Positions 45,709-54,479 of a stretch of 64,000 nt of DNA are shown here, piece by piece. Source of the stretch: BQJU01 sp964015035 (GTDB taxonomy: Bacteria > Bacteroidota > Bacteroidia > Chitinophagales > Saprospiraceae); contig CAXHCA010000015.1 in NCBI GenBank assembly GCA_964015035.1, positions 5,938 to 69,937 on the forward strand, given 5' to 3'. Position 1 is the stretch's first letter; every line of letters starts with the position of its first letter. The notes beneath the pieces were generated by a model. It was not told the origin of the DNA. It did no database searches and saw only the letters and a program-made list of their open reading frames with translations. Made by a program: the position numbers and the translations under genes.

Positions 45709-46662
45709 TTAAAGTGCCTTTATAAACTCTAGAGCCCTTCTTTCCGACCAATAGAATCCTTCTTCATCAACCGTTACAAACCCTACGTGTCCGCCGTAAT
45801 CGGGGATATCTAGCTGCAGGTACCTATTGGCTGCCACGGCCTCATGCGGATAACACTGTTCACTAAGAAAGGAGTCATCTTTAGCGTTAACAATCAAACA
45901 AGGCACACAAATATCGTCCAAAAAATACAAACTGCTGCAACTTTCCCAATAATCCCGAGCATCTCTAAAGCCGTGGATGGGTGCCGTATATTGATCATCA
46001 AATTCCTGGAAAGTTCGAGGTGCAGGCCTAGAAACATCTACCCTATCGGGAAACCGTTGTGCTTTTTCCTGCACTTTGGCATTCAGGCCGTCTAAAAATC
46101 GCTTGAGATACATTCTATTAAACCACTTCTCAATTTCTACATTGGCGGACGAAATGTGACAAGGCACGCTATAGGCCACTCCACCAATAATTTCCGAAGG
46201 AATCGTTCGACCTTGTTCTCCCAGATATTTGAGCAACACATTTCCACCAAGGCTAAAGCCAATCAAGGCAATTTCCTTGTATCCGAGCTGTATGGCATGA
46301 TTGACCACTACCTCCAAGTCATCGCTTACCCCCATGTGATAGGAACGCAATAAGAGATTGGGTTCACCACTACAGGACCGAAAATTAATACCTACTGCAT
46401 CCCAACCGTGTAGATTAAACACCTTGGCCATACCACGGATATAGGGGCGATCCGCGCTGCCTTCCAGGCCATGCAACAGGATCACCAATTTCTGGCGCTC
46501 TACCTTAGACCAATCCAAGTCCAGAAAGTCTTGATCTGGAGTTGCAATGCGTTCTCGTTCGTAAGTGACTCCTCCAATTTTCCGGAATAGCGCAGGATAG
46601 ACAGTGTTTAAATGCCGATTTCGAAAAAACAGAGGAGGCCGATAGTCTTTAGACTGTACCAC
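45709..46662 (-). CDS. YheT-family alpha/beta hydrolase
   Basis: A 317-residue serine hydrolase. LLHGLEGS is the oxyanion loop, GFSLGGNVLLKY the nucleophile elbow (Ser in GxSxG), and DYGGHVGFV near the C-terminus carries the catalytic His. FRSCSGEPN and LYHxG-like loops are typical of YheT / ABHD-type lipases. The substrate is unknown. It starts at a GTG (46662): no ATG precedes the conserved MVQSKDYRPPLFFRN start. The GTG lies six bases after the stop of the amidohydrolase remnant, so it may be read from the folP side. Confidence 0.86.
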   Translation of the reverse strand: MVQSKDYRPPLFFRNRHLNTVYPALFRKIGGVTYERERIATPDQDFLDLDWSKVERQKLVILLHGLEGSADRPYIRGMAKVFNLHGWDAVGINFRSCSGEPNLLLRSYHMGVSDDLEVVVNHAIQLGYKEIALIGFSLGGNVLLKYLGEQGRTIPSEIIGGVAYSVPCHISSANVEIEKWFNRMYLKRFLDGLNAKVQEKAQRFPDRVDVSRPAPRTFQEFDDQYTAPIHGFRDARDYWESCSSLYFLDDICVPCLIVNAKDDSFLSEQCYPHEAVAANRYLQLDIPDYGGHVGFVTVDEEGFYWSERRALEFIKAL

Positions 46663-46668
46663 AATTTT

Positions 46669-46824
46669 TTATTCGTTTTTATAAACAATGGCTTCTTTCC
46701 TAACAAAAGTCACTTCCTTCATAACGGATATTTCAGGTAAAGGATTTCCCGGAACAGTGATAATATCTGTAATTTTTCCGCCTTTATCGTTCCAGATCAT
46801 CCAGCACTCCAAAATTGTAATCAT
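46669..46824 (-). pseudogene. C-terminal remnant of an imidazolonepropionase-like amidohydrolase
   Basis: A 51-codon frame from an ATG (46824) that overlaps the preceding gene's stop as TAATG. Its residues 16-35, GKITDIITVPGNPLPEISVM, and the following KEVTFVRKEAIVYKNE match the very end of secreted amidohydrolases, where the pattern ADxxAVPGNPLxDI..V.FVMKxGxxYK closes the small beta-sandwich. All metal-binding and catalytic parts are missing, so this is a remnant of a lost gene, not an enzyme. The frame is intact and its position could still allow coupled translation. Homology is from motif recall and was not searched. Confidence 0.72.
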
Positions 46825-48284
46825 TAACGAAACGCCTTAGGCTGTAACCTTGACGTCAAATTGCGGGCACTGATCGCTGTCTCCAGAAATAAAACTTCAG
46901 TAGCCGCCGAAAGGCTATCCGTATAAAAAGGGCCAAAAAATACCAGATAACCTGTTTTTTGGTTGGAATAACAGCCCCTCCAGATAGCCGTCACTTCAAA
47001 ATCTGCATCACCTAGTTTATTGACGCGGTTGCGGGCATCATTCAGGTTGATCACAACGGTGTCTTCTACAATATAGCGAGTGGTATCGCTGTAGGGTATT
47101 CTCGAGCAGTCATAATACAGTAATTCACTATTTTTTCCGGTTCTCATCAGAATATCGCGGGGAGCAACGAGTGGCGATTCCTCAACAGGCTCCGGTTCGG
47201 GAGTCTCCGTTTCCACCGTATCTTCCGGAATACGTCGTTTGCTGAGGTCTATTTTGGTACTATTGTCATAAATACTTCTTTCCTCCTCCGGCAAAACACC
47301 CGGCTCCGTTGGTGTATCAACAATGTAAGTACGGGATTCTTTTTGTTGCTCTCCTGCCAGTACATCCTCCGCGTATCGTTTTTCATTTACATAAATCACA
47401 GGGCCATTTTGCCACTGCACCACTAACAGGGTAGCAATGATCACTCCCGAAAACCCTACCATCGCCATCTGATAGAAGGGCCATTTTTGGAAACGCAGCA
47501 AATCCATAGATTTACCTCCAACTTCTACTTTGGGTAAAACCTGTGCCAGAATATTGTGCAGAAAGGTATTGCTCTTTGGCAAGTTCAAGCGGTTTTGCAA
47601 CTCTTCTTGAGAAAAAAACCGAATGATACGTCTTTGAATTTTGGAAACTTCCACTTTAGATGGAGTCACCAGCAAACGTGGTTCAAGATTCGCTTCCAGT
47701 CGGATAAGCCCGAAGCCATTTTGCATGCATTGTCGTTTTAATTCCCGAAGATATTTGTCTTTTAAATTGGGAAAGACATCAGCAGCAAAAGCGATCCATT
47801 GTTCATCGGCATAATAGTTCTTAAACTGTTCCACTGCGTAGATGTAGCGATAGCGGGAGATGCTAAAGAATTGGAAGAAAAATTTATAAAACAGTGCCAA
47901 TAAACCAATAACGGTTGTGAGGATAACCATGGAAAGAAAGAGGCCTACTTCCTGATAAAGATAAAACCCGGAATAATGCAGAAACCCCATGATACCCGTG
48001 GTCAATAATCCAGCAACTGCAAAGCTGTCAAAAAAGAGTTTAACGCTTAAAGGCTGATAATTGAGTTCTTCTCTTGAGTGATAGGAAGTGGCTTCAAAAG
48101 TGGCGGTAAAGGTGTGGCCATCTTCCTTAACAAATGACAAGTAGCCATCGGCAATGATGCCCCCTTCGCCTTCCATATCAATACTGGCATGGGTCTCTCC
48201 TTTCCGTGGCCGATGGCGATAGTACCCCTTGAGGTAACGCAAGGTGGCCCGTTTTACATCGTCTTCCGTCCAATTGTTTGGCAT
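46824..48284 (-). CDS. Uncharacterised membrane protein with a C-terminal SPOR-like segment
   Basis: I do not recognise this 486-residue protein. An N-terminal soluble part of about 85 residues is followed by two close membrane helices (about 88-108 and 112-137), a cytoplasmic loop with SRYRYIYAVEQFKNYYADEQW, a third helix (about 272-292), an acidic Pro/Glu-rich linker, and a C-terminal domain ending YLVFFGPFYTDSLSAATEV. That ending resembles SPOR domains, which bind denuded peptidoglycan, but the match is short. The gene starts at an ATG nine bases after folP, so both are co-transcribed. A role in cell wall or division is a guess. Confidence 0.65.
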   Translation of the reverse strand: MPNNWTEDDVKRATLRYLKGYYRHRPRKGETHASIDMEGEGGIIADGYLSFVKEDGHTFTATFEATSYHSREELNYQPLSVKLFFDSFAVAGLLTTGIMGFLHYSGFYLYQEVGLFLSMVILTTVIGLLALFYKFFFQFFSISRYRYIYAVEQFKNYYADEQWIAFAADVFPNLKDKYLRELKRQCMQNGFGLIRLEANLEPRLLVTPSKVEVSKIQRRIIRFFSQEELQNRLNLPKSNTFLHNILAQVLPKVEVGGKSMDLLRFQKWPFYQMAMVGFSGVIIATLLVVQWQNGPVIYVNEKRYAEDVLAGEQQKESRTYIVDTPTEPGVLPEEERSIYDNSTKIDLSKRRIPEDTVETETPEPEPVEESPLVAPRDILMRTGKNSELLYYDCSRIPYSDTTRYIVEDTVVINLNDARNRVNKLGDADFEVTAIWRGCYSNQKTGYLVFFGPFYTDSLSAATEVLFLETAISARNLTSRLQPKAFR

Positions 48285-48293
48285 AATTTATAT

Positions 48294-49136
48294 TCAAACA
48301 GCTTCTAATTCTCGCCACAAGGTAATGACTTCCCTGGCCTCTTTCACATCGTGTACCCGCAAAACACGAGCACCTTGTTGCAAAGCGACCATATGCAAGG
48401 CCGTCGTTCCATTTAAGGCCGCTGATGGATTGACCTTTAAAGGCTTACATATCATCGATTTACGAGAAAGGCCAGCCAATAAAGGCAAATCCAAAACCTT
48501 AAATATGTGCATCTTTTTTAGTAGTTCGTAATTGTGGGCCACGGACTTACCAAATCCAAATCCCACATCCAGAATGATGTCCTTAATATTTAACGCCCTT
48601 AGCCGACCTACCTGTTCAATAAAGAAGTCAAGAATTTCCAAGGTCACCTCTTGGTAACGGGGTTCCTGTTGCATAGAATTGGGTATCCCTTGCATGTGCA
48701 TCAAGATATAAGGCACCCCCAATTCTGCTACTGTTTCGTACATATTGGGATCCAACTTTCCGGCGGAAATGTCGTTTATAATAACAGCACCTGCGCCCAC
48801 AGCTCGTTGTGCCACCTCCGCCCGTATCGTATCAATGGAGATATAGGCCTCTGGAAAATGCTGATGCAACGCTGCAATTGTTGGCAGCACTCGTTGAAGC
48901 TCCTCTTCTTCGCTAATTATTTCAGCGCCCGGTCGAGAGGACATGCCACCAACATCGAGAATGGTAGCGCCTTCTTTGAGCATTTTTTCAGCCTGCTCAA
49001 GCAAATGTTTTTGGTTATTCACACGGCTGTCGGCAAAAAAGGAATCTGGCGTGATATTGAGGATTCCCATAATAATGGGGGAACGCAAACTCAATAAACG
49101 TCCCCGACAATTCAGGCTAAGTTGCGGATTCAGCAT
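48294..49136 (-). CDS. folP: Dihydropteroate synthase
   Basis: Joins 6-hydroxymethyl-dihydropterin pyrophosphate to p-aminobenzoate in folate synthesis; target of sulfonamides. The TIM-barrel motifs are clear: MGILNITPDSFF (strand 1), DVGGMSSRPGAE (pterin loop), IDTIRAEVA, NDISAG, and GLSRKSM near the C-terminus. The 280-residue length is standard. The frame opens with a TTG (49139) directly before an ATG, so the ATG at 49136 is used. It diverges from the DUF4230-like gene with 52 bp between, and is the first gene of a leftward group. Confidence 0.96.
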   Translation of the reverse strand: MLNPQLSLNCRGRLLSLRSPIIMGILNITPDSFFADSRVNNQKHLLEQAEKMLKEGATILDVGGMSSRPGAEIISEEEELQRVLPTIAALHQHFPEAYISIDTIRAEVAQRAVGAGAVIINDISAGKLDPNMYETVAELGVPYILMHMQGIPNSMQQEPRYQEVTLEILDFFIEQVGRLRALNIKDIILDVGFGFGKSVAHNYELLKKMHIFKVLDLPLLAGLSRKSMICKPLKVNPSAALNGTTALHMVALQQGARVLRVHDVKEAREVITLWRELEAV

Positions 49137-49188
49137 CAATTATAGATTTGAAAAGCATAAAGTTATTAATTTTACAAAAAATTGAACT

Positions 49189-50388
49189 ATGGCAGATATA
49201 AACCCCTCCTCCAACTCGGCAGTAAGGGTAGGTAGAATGTTGATCTTCATCTTAGCCCTAAGTTTGGCTGGCATCGTTGTCTATCGGCACTATAGTGGCA
49301 AAACTGGTGATTACACCATTGTGCCGAGGGAAATGCAGGTCAATTATATCCCCGCAGATTTTAGCGCCAATATCGATCCCGATGATGCACTGGTGATCCT
49401 CTCCAACCCACAGCGCTATAAAAATGACTTCAATCGACTGATTCACGATCTTAATATCTCACTGATTCGGCATGTTGGTAAGCGCATGGGCCTGACTCAG
49501 GAACAGATGGCTAAAGTGGAGCAGGAATACGAAAAGCAACATCCTTATCTACGGAGCCTCTATTACAATGAATTTGTCGCGATGAAGGATACCACATCAA
49601 CCTTGTATCAAACTTGGTATGACAATGAAAACACCAACGCCATTGAAGTATTGAATGAAGTGGCCTCTAAATATACTTGTTTTTTTGTCAATCAGATCAT
49701 CACCACTGTTTTACCAACCGAAGGTGGCAAATTATTTGGCAAAGGCAGCAATGTTGATACTCCTTGTGGTGTGGCCCTGACCGAAGCATTGCGGCCCACG
49801 CTGAAAAAATGGGAAGAACGAGCCGCTATCGAAGATTTTAGTCGCTCCAAGGGTTTGTTGCAGGAAAAGGTTGAAAGGGTCATTGCCGAATTGGCTACCC
49901 TCGAAATTCGCGATAAAAAAGGCATCAACAAACAGCTACAAACCAAAATCTGGGGATTCTCTGTATCTTCTTCAGACATCGAAATAACAGCCATTAGTGT
50001 ATTGAAAATCGGGTTTCGGCTCAATGACTATTTTGACATTACCTTGAGTTCAAAAAGTGGTGTGGTCACAGTCACCCTACCAGAACCGGTAGTGCTGTCT
50101 CACGAGGTGTATCCCAAAATTGACAAGCTCGATATTGGTTGGTTGCGGGAAGTCAAAGACATCAACCTGAATCAAAGCTTTAACCTGTTGCGCGAGGAAT
50201 TTCGCAGAGAAGCCTACGCCGGCGATGCCATGGATAAGGCCAAAACGCAGGCCGTTGAATTGATGAACACGATGTTCACCCCACTTGTCAGTTCAATGGA
50301 CAAACGCTATAAGCTGAAAGTCCAGTTCAAAAAACCACCATTGGACGATCTGGAAGAAATCAATGATGACTCCAGACCACTCGATTAA
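49189..50388 (+). CDS. Membrane-anchored DUF4230-like protein
   Basis: A 399-residue protein with one N-terminal membrane helix (about 15-32) and a large exterior part. The C-terminal half, from KIWGFSVSSSDIEITAISVL through GVVTVTLPEPVVLSHEV to the helical YAGDAMDKAKTQAVELMNTM, has the strand-then-helix pattern of DUF4230 proteins. The function of this domain is unknown. The middle (about 80-210) is helical and not recognised. It begins with an ATG. The 52-bp spacer to folP must hold both promoters; no clear box is seen. Confidence 0.68.
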   Translation: MADINPSSNSAVRVGRMLIFILALSLAGIVVYRHYSGKTGDYTIVPREMQVNYIPADFSANIDPDDALVILSNPQRYKNDFNRLIHDLNISLIRHVGKRMGLTQEQMAKVEQEYEKQHPYLRSLYYNEFVAMKDTTSTLYQTWYDNENTNAIEVLNEVASKYTCFFVNQIITTVLPTEGGKLFGKGSNVDTPCGVALTEALRPTLKKWEERAAIEDFSRSKGLLQEKVERVIAELATLEIRDKKGINKQLQTKIWGFSVSSSDIEITAISVLKIGFRLNDYFDITLSSKSGVVTVTLPEPVVLSHEVYPKIDKLDIGWLREVKDINLNQSFNLLREEFRREAYAGDAMDKAKTQAVELMNTMFTPLVSSMDKRYKLKVQFKKPPLDDLEEINDDSRPLD

Positions 50389-50468
50389 TCTTGTGAGCCC
50401 ATAGGTGTGATGATAAAAAACACAGTATTGTCAAATCCAAGCGCTTATCTAAACTAAGTCTAAATAAA

Positions 50469-50500
50469 TTTGCTTGAGTGAGGCTTTGTCGCTATTTTCG
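50469..50500 (+). promoter_or_regulatory. Candidate promoter of the response regulator (TTTG-N20-TATTTTCG)
   Basis: TTTG (50469-50472), 20 bases, then TATTTTCG (50493-50500), one base off the TAnnTTTG box. It would start transcription about 14 bases before the ATG at 50521. Confidence 0.45.
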
Positions 50501-50520
50501 CTGTTTTGGAAAATAAAATC

Positions 50521-51162
50521 ATGCAAATAACCTCGATCATACTAGCTGATGCACAATATCTAACCCGTTTGGGATTGCGTTATCTGCTTTCCCAAAAGGA
50601 AGCCTTTCAGATCGTTGCAGAGGCCAGTGACGAGGAAGAGTTGCTGGAATATCTTCAGGAAAACCCCAAAAGTGTAATTATCTTGGATTACAATCAGCCT
50701 GGCAGCTTTAGTTACAACACGATTCGACAAGTTCGATCAAGTTATCCAAACTCTAAGATACTAATTATCAGTGCAGACAATGACAAGGGGAACATTTATC
50801 AGGTTTTGGAACATGGTGTCAACAGCTTCCTGACCAAAGCCTGCGACGAAGAAGAAATCTTTGATGCGGTGGAAGCTACCGCAAAAGGAGAACGCTTCTT
50901 TTGTGGTAAAGTCCTTGACATGATAATGGAACGTTCGTTTGGTAAGCCAGGTGACGATTGCGCCCCTACTCCATTGACTCCCAGAGAAATTGAAATTGTG
51001 CGTTTGACGGCTAAAGGGTTAATTGCCAAGGAGATTGCAGATGTACTCAACCTCAGCCCACATACCATTTATACTCATCGCAAGAATATTATGAAAAAGC
51101 TGAAGTTAAATTCATCGTCGGAATTGGTACTCTATGCCGTTAACAATGGCATGGTCGATTAG
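50521..51162 (+). CDS. NarL/LuxR-type response regulator (orphan)
   Basis: A 213-residue two-domain regulator. The receiver domain (about 1-120) has the acidic pair near residue 10, phosphoacceptor Asp56 in VIILDYN, and the conserved Lys in LTKAC. The C-terminal LuxR helix-turn-helix runs from LTPREIEIVRLTAKGLIAKE to SPHTIYTHRKNIMKKLKL, with the recognition helix intact. The longest frame starts at a TTG (50506); the ATG at 50521 is the normal start. No histidine kinase is adjacent, so its partner is elsewhere. The next gene downstream encodes a LysM protein and could be a target. Confidence 0.93.
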   Translation: MQITSIILADAQYLTRLGLRYLLSQKEAFQIVAEASDEEELLEYLQENPKSVIILDYNQPGSFSYNTIRQVRSSYPNSKILIISADNDKGNIYQVLEHGVNSFLTKACDEEEIFDAVEATAKGERFFCGKVLDMIMERSFGKPGDDCAPTPLTPREIEIVRLTAKGLIAKEIADVLNLSPHTIYTHRKNIMKKLKLNSSSELVLYAVNNGMVD

Positions 51163-51215
51163 ACCAATTCAAATTTATCCCCGGTTTAGCAATCTTTTAA
51201 GGCCTTCACCCGTTT

Positions 51216-51223
51216 TATATTTG
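51216..51223 (+). promoter_or_regulatory. Candidate -7 box TATATTTG before the LysM gene
   Basis: A full TAnnTTTG match, but 129 bp before the start codon and without a good upstream TTG. The intervening leader contains the inverted repeat at 51274-51298. Confidence 0.3.
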
Positions 51224-51273
51224 GTTTTTTTTAATAAACTTGCGTAAATGTTTGATTTCATTTACCTTACGGC

Positions 51274-51298
51274 TGGTTATTTATTATCTTAATAACCA
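51274..51298. repeat. Inverted repeat TGGTTATT-N9-AATAACCA
   Basis: Eight-base perfect arms (51274-51281 and 51291-51298) with a nine-base AT-rich spacer, 55 bp upstream of the LysM gene. It could be a regulator site or a leader stem-loop; the sequence alone does not distinguish these. Confidence 0.4.
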
Positions 51299-51352
51299 AT
51301 TTTGTTAAACCCCCGCTATTAATCTTGTTCGGTTATAACAAAAAATAACACT

Positions 51353-53242
51353 ATGAAGACCAAGTTAATTATTGGATCCATTTGTTTGCTGCTTGTTCCA
51401 TTTACAATGCATGCTAGTAAGTTGTACGTCCTGTATGACGCCAAATGTATGGACAAACTGGAATATGACTACTCCCAGAGTAATGAAGATTACACTGTTT
51501 ATCACGTGAATGTAAGCGCTGGTGAGAAAGTCATTTTGGAAGTTGGCCGCGAAAGTAAGGATGCCATTTCTACTCTACCAACTCCTTTTATTGGATGCTC
51601 CAACGGCTCTTTTGATTTGCGGTTGGTAGATCGAATCAATAAGCGTATTGATGAAGTATTTATGGTTTACCCGCGAGGTAATAAATATTTTGTCTCACCA
51701 ATTAGCTTTGCCTCCTATTATGAGTACGACGATCAGACCATTACCTATATTTCTCCTAAATATGCATTCAAATTTGATCGCAAACAAGGTGCGATAGGTG
51801 AAAACATCAGTAGTCGGAAAAATGCAAAGGTTTACTTTGAAGGTCAGCTGGAGAATGATTGCAACGGCATTTTATTGTTCCGCCAGTTTTCCAGTAATAG
51901 CAGCTTGGCCCATACAGATTTGATGCTGGTTCCCGAAGTAGGTGTGGTAGAAGAACGCAGTGGTGCCAATCTAGAGGATGCACAGAATAATGCCATAAAA
52001 ATTGATGATGTAAATGGTAAGTCATACGAAAGATATTTAAAATCCATTTGCAACCAAGGGCCAGCTAGTGCGGTTTACACTTCTTTAAGTGATATCCCTC
52101 AAGAACCCAATGTGACCCCTGTTTTTCCCACACAAAATCAACCTGAGTTGGTAAGAAAGGATGGTTCTGTACAACCACTACCCACATCCTTTGACAATAC
52201 ATCGGCACAAAAAACAGCATTCCATACCGTAAAAAAAGGGGAAACGCTATACGCCATTTCCAGAAAGTATGATGTGACGGTTAGCCAGATCAAGGAGTGG
52301 AACAATAAGAGTGGAAATATGATCCGGGCCGGTGAAAACCTGAGAGTGAGCAATCAAAATGATACGGCAATGGCCCAACCGGAGCTTACGGCTAAAAGTG
52401 CAAGCTGGCAGCCTACTAAAACAACCAGCAGTGCCATTGCCAATCAGTCACAACCGACCAGTATGTCCACCAGTACTTCTGAGGAGTACCATATTGTACA
52501 GCCCGGTGAAACGGTCCCCTCTATTGCTATGAAGTATGGCTACACAGAGGCAAAATTCCGGGAAATGAATAATTTGGGGAGTAGCCAATTCATTAAAATT
52601 GGTCAAAAACTCAAAACAACTGATTGCAATTGTCCGGCTTCGGCCAGTAACACCCCCACTGTATTTAATCCGGTGGTTCCCGCTTACCAAGAGGATCTGA
52701 TGCCTAGATCGGTTGAACCAACACCTTATTCTCAACCGGTTTATCCTAGTGGTTATAGTACAAGCAGTTCTTCCAATATGCCAACCGCCTACGAGGCGAC
52801 TCAGGGAAGAATCAATACCAGCAACTATAGCTATCAACCGGAGAATACCACTCCCAAAGGTGGCATTCAGTATTATGATACACCGGTGCCACAACCATCC
52901 GCACCAACATCGACCAATAATTATTACCGTACAGAAACCAATAATAGTAACTATTACCCAAGTACTTATCCCACTACACCTTCCGGATATCAGGGTACGA
53001 GCAATCAACCTGATTTTGACGAACCGGTGATGCCCCAAAGTTATGAAACGGTGACGAGTTCTTTCAAAAGCCCCGCAACTACAACAGTTAAAGGTAAAAG
53101 AACGACCCACTTGGTGGGTGAGGGCGAAACACTATATTCCATTGCCAGAAAATATGGCATTAGTGTTGAGTATTTGAGAAACATCAACAATATGGAACGC
53201 AATGAAGTGATTATTCCGTACCAACGGATATTCATTAACTAA
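51353..53242 (+). CDS. Secreted protein with three LysM domains
   Basis: A 629-residue exported protein. A signal peptide ends near MHASK. An N-terminal region of about 210 residues is unrecognised. LysM domains at about 290-333 (HTVKKGETLYAISRKYDV), 382-427 (YHIVQPGETVPSIAMKYGY) and 582-629 (THLVGEGETLYSIARKYGI) bind peptidoglycan N-acetylglucosamine. A long Pro/Ser/Thr/Tyr/Asn-rich linker separates domains 2 and 3. No hydrolase domain is seen, so it is more likely a wall-bound scaffold than an enzyme. It starts at an ATG and ends at a strong terminator. Confidence 0.88.
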   Translation: MKTKLIIGSICLLLVPFTMHASKLYVLYDAKCMDKLEYDYSQSNEDYTVYHVNVSAGEKVILEVGRESKDAISTLPTPFIGCSNGSFDLRLVDRINKRIDEVFMVYPRGNKYFVSPISFASYYEYDDQTITYISPKYAFKFDRKQGAIGENISSRKNAKVYFEGQLENDCNGILLFRQFSSNSSLAHTDLMLVPEVGVVEERSGANLEDAQNNAIKIDDVNGKSYERYLKSICNQGPASAVYTSLSDIPQEPNVTPVFPTQNQPELVRKDGSVQPLPTSFDNTSAQKTAFHTVKKGETLYAISRKYDVTVSQIKEWNNKSGNMIRAGENLRVSNQNDTAMAQPELTAKSASWQPTKTTSSAIANQSQPTSMSTSTSEEYHIVQPGETVPSIAMKYGYTEAKFREMNNLGSSQFIKIGQKLKTTDCNCPASASNTPTVFNPVVPAYQEDLMPRSVEPTPYSQPVYPSGYSTSSSSNMPTAYEATQGRINTSNYSYQPENTTPKGGIQYYDTPVPQPSAPTSTNNYYRTETNNSNYYPSTYPTTPSGYQGTSNQPDFDEPVMPQSYETVTSSFKSPATTTVKGKRTTHLVGEGETLYSIARKYGISVEYLRNINNMERNEVIIPYQRIFIN

Positions 53243-53296
53243 GCTATTAAATTAAAGATATCCTTACTGAAATAGGGTAAAAAAGATACATTTGTG

Positions 53297-53322
53297 AAAA
53301 GGCCGGAAGTTCCGGCCTTTTT
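53297..53322 (+). terminator. Intrinsic terminator after the LysM gene
   Basis: AAAAGGCCGG and CCGGCCTTTTT form a perfect G/C-rich hairpin (53297-53306 with 53312-53322) around AAGTT, ending in five T. Confidence 0.88.
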
Positions 53323-53375
53323 CTATGGCAATCCAGCCAAGCTTGTTATTTTTAGCATCAAAGAAAATTGACCAA

Positions 53376-54479
53376 ATGGGATTATTGCTATTTGTTGGAT
53401 TTATCACCATTCTTTTCTCATTCCTTTGTTCCGTATGGGAAGCGGCTTTACTAAGCATTACTCACTCTTTTGTCGAGTTAAAACGTAAGGAAGGAGGAAA
53501 AACAGGTAAACTACTTAAGCGGTTCAAAGAAAACATCGACCAACCACTCTCCGCTATCCTCACCATGAATACCATTGCACACACCGCTGGTTCGGTGGGG
53601 GTTGGAGCATTGGCTGACAAGGCTTTTGGAACAGGAAAGATAGTGATCGCTGGATATGAGGCTCCATTTTCAGTGGAATTTGTAGTGGGCACGGTCATGA
53701 CCCTGGCAATCTTGATATTCTCAGAAATCATTCCCAAAACCATTGGTGCCAACTATTGGCGAAAGCTCGCCCCCTTTACCGTTCGATCCTTGGAAGTGAT
53801 CATTTGGTTATTGTGGCCACTGGTTTGGTTTACCCAAATTATCACCAAAAAGTTGAAAAAGGAGAAAGACCGTAGTGTCTTTAGTCGGGCAGATTTTACA
53901 GCTATGGCCGAAATTGGAGAAAAAGAAGGAATCTTCCAACAGAATGAATCCAGAATTATCCAGAATTTATTGCGCTTTCATACCATTGATGCCCAAAGCA
54001 TTATGACGCCAAGGACTGTCATTCAAGCAGCCGATATAGACACAAAAATCGAAGACTTCTTTAATGCCAATAAAAAAATGCACTTCTCTCGCATTCCCGT
54101 CTACAAAGACAATAAGGACAATATCGAGGGGTTTGTATTAAAAGATGAAATATTAGCCAACATTATCAACGGCCAAGGCTCGGCACCGCTCAACGCCATT
54201 AAAAGAGGCATCATGATGGTCAGTCAGGATTTCCCTTTGCCGGAGCTCTTTGATAAGATGATGGAGAGAAGAGAACAAATTGCATTGGTGGTCGATGAAT
54301 TTGGTGGATTAGCAGGCCTCGTCACTATGGAAGATGTCATCGAAACCTTATTGGGAATGGAAATTGTTGATGAGCTCGACAGTACCGAGGACATGCAACT
54401 ACTTGCCCGAAAAAATTGGGAAAAGCGGGCCCGCCAACTCGGACTTTTAACACAACCTTCAGATGATGAGAATGAATAA
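53376..54479 (+). CDS. CNNM/CorC-type transport protein with CBS domains
   Basis: A 367-residue inner-membrane protein of the CNNM (DUF21) family, implicated in magnesium homeostasis. The transmembrane domain (about 1-165) carries WEAALLSITHSFVELKR and LIFSEIIPKTIGANYW. A CBS pair follows, with MTPRTVIQA and ALVVDEFGGLAGLVTMEDVIE, where ATP-magnesium would bind. The C-terminal CorC_HlyC domain found in longer members is absent. An ATG at 53325 would extend it by 17 residues, but that start lies three bases after a terminator; the ATG at 53376 puts the first helix at the N-terminus and is preferred. Confidence 0.88.
   Translation: MGLLLFVGFITILFSFLCSVWEAALLSITHSFVELKRKEGGKTGKLLKRFKENIDQPLSAILTMNTIAHTAGSVGVGALADKAFGTGKIVIAGYEAPFSVEFVVGTVMTLAILIFSEIIPKTIGANYWRKLAPFTVRSLEVIIWLLWPLVWFTQIITKKLKKEKDRSVFSRADFTAMAEIGEKEGIFQQNESRIIQNLLRFHTIDAQSIMTPRTVIQAADIDTKIEDFFNANKKMHFSRIPVYKDNKDNIEGFVLKDEILANIINGQGSAPLNAIKRGIMMVSQDFPLPELFDKMMERREQIALVVDEFGGLAGLVTMEDVIETLLGMEIVDELDSTEDMQLLARKNWEKRARQLGLLTQPSDDENE

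Noticed and set aside
46661..46700. Possible terminator T run before the YheT-type gene
   Set aside because: The T run lacks a G/C-rich stem, and the region is accounted for by the end of the amidohydrolase remnant.
52448..53110. 220-codon minus-strand frame inside the LysM gene
   Set aside because: The LysM domains, signal peptide and terminator fit the plus strand; the minus frame has no recognisable domain.
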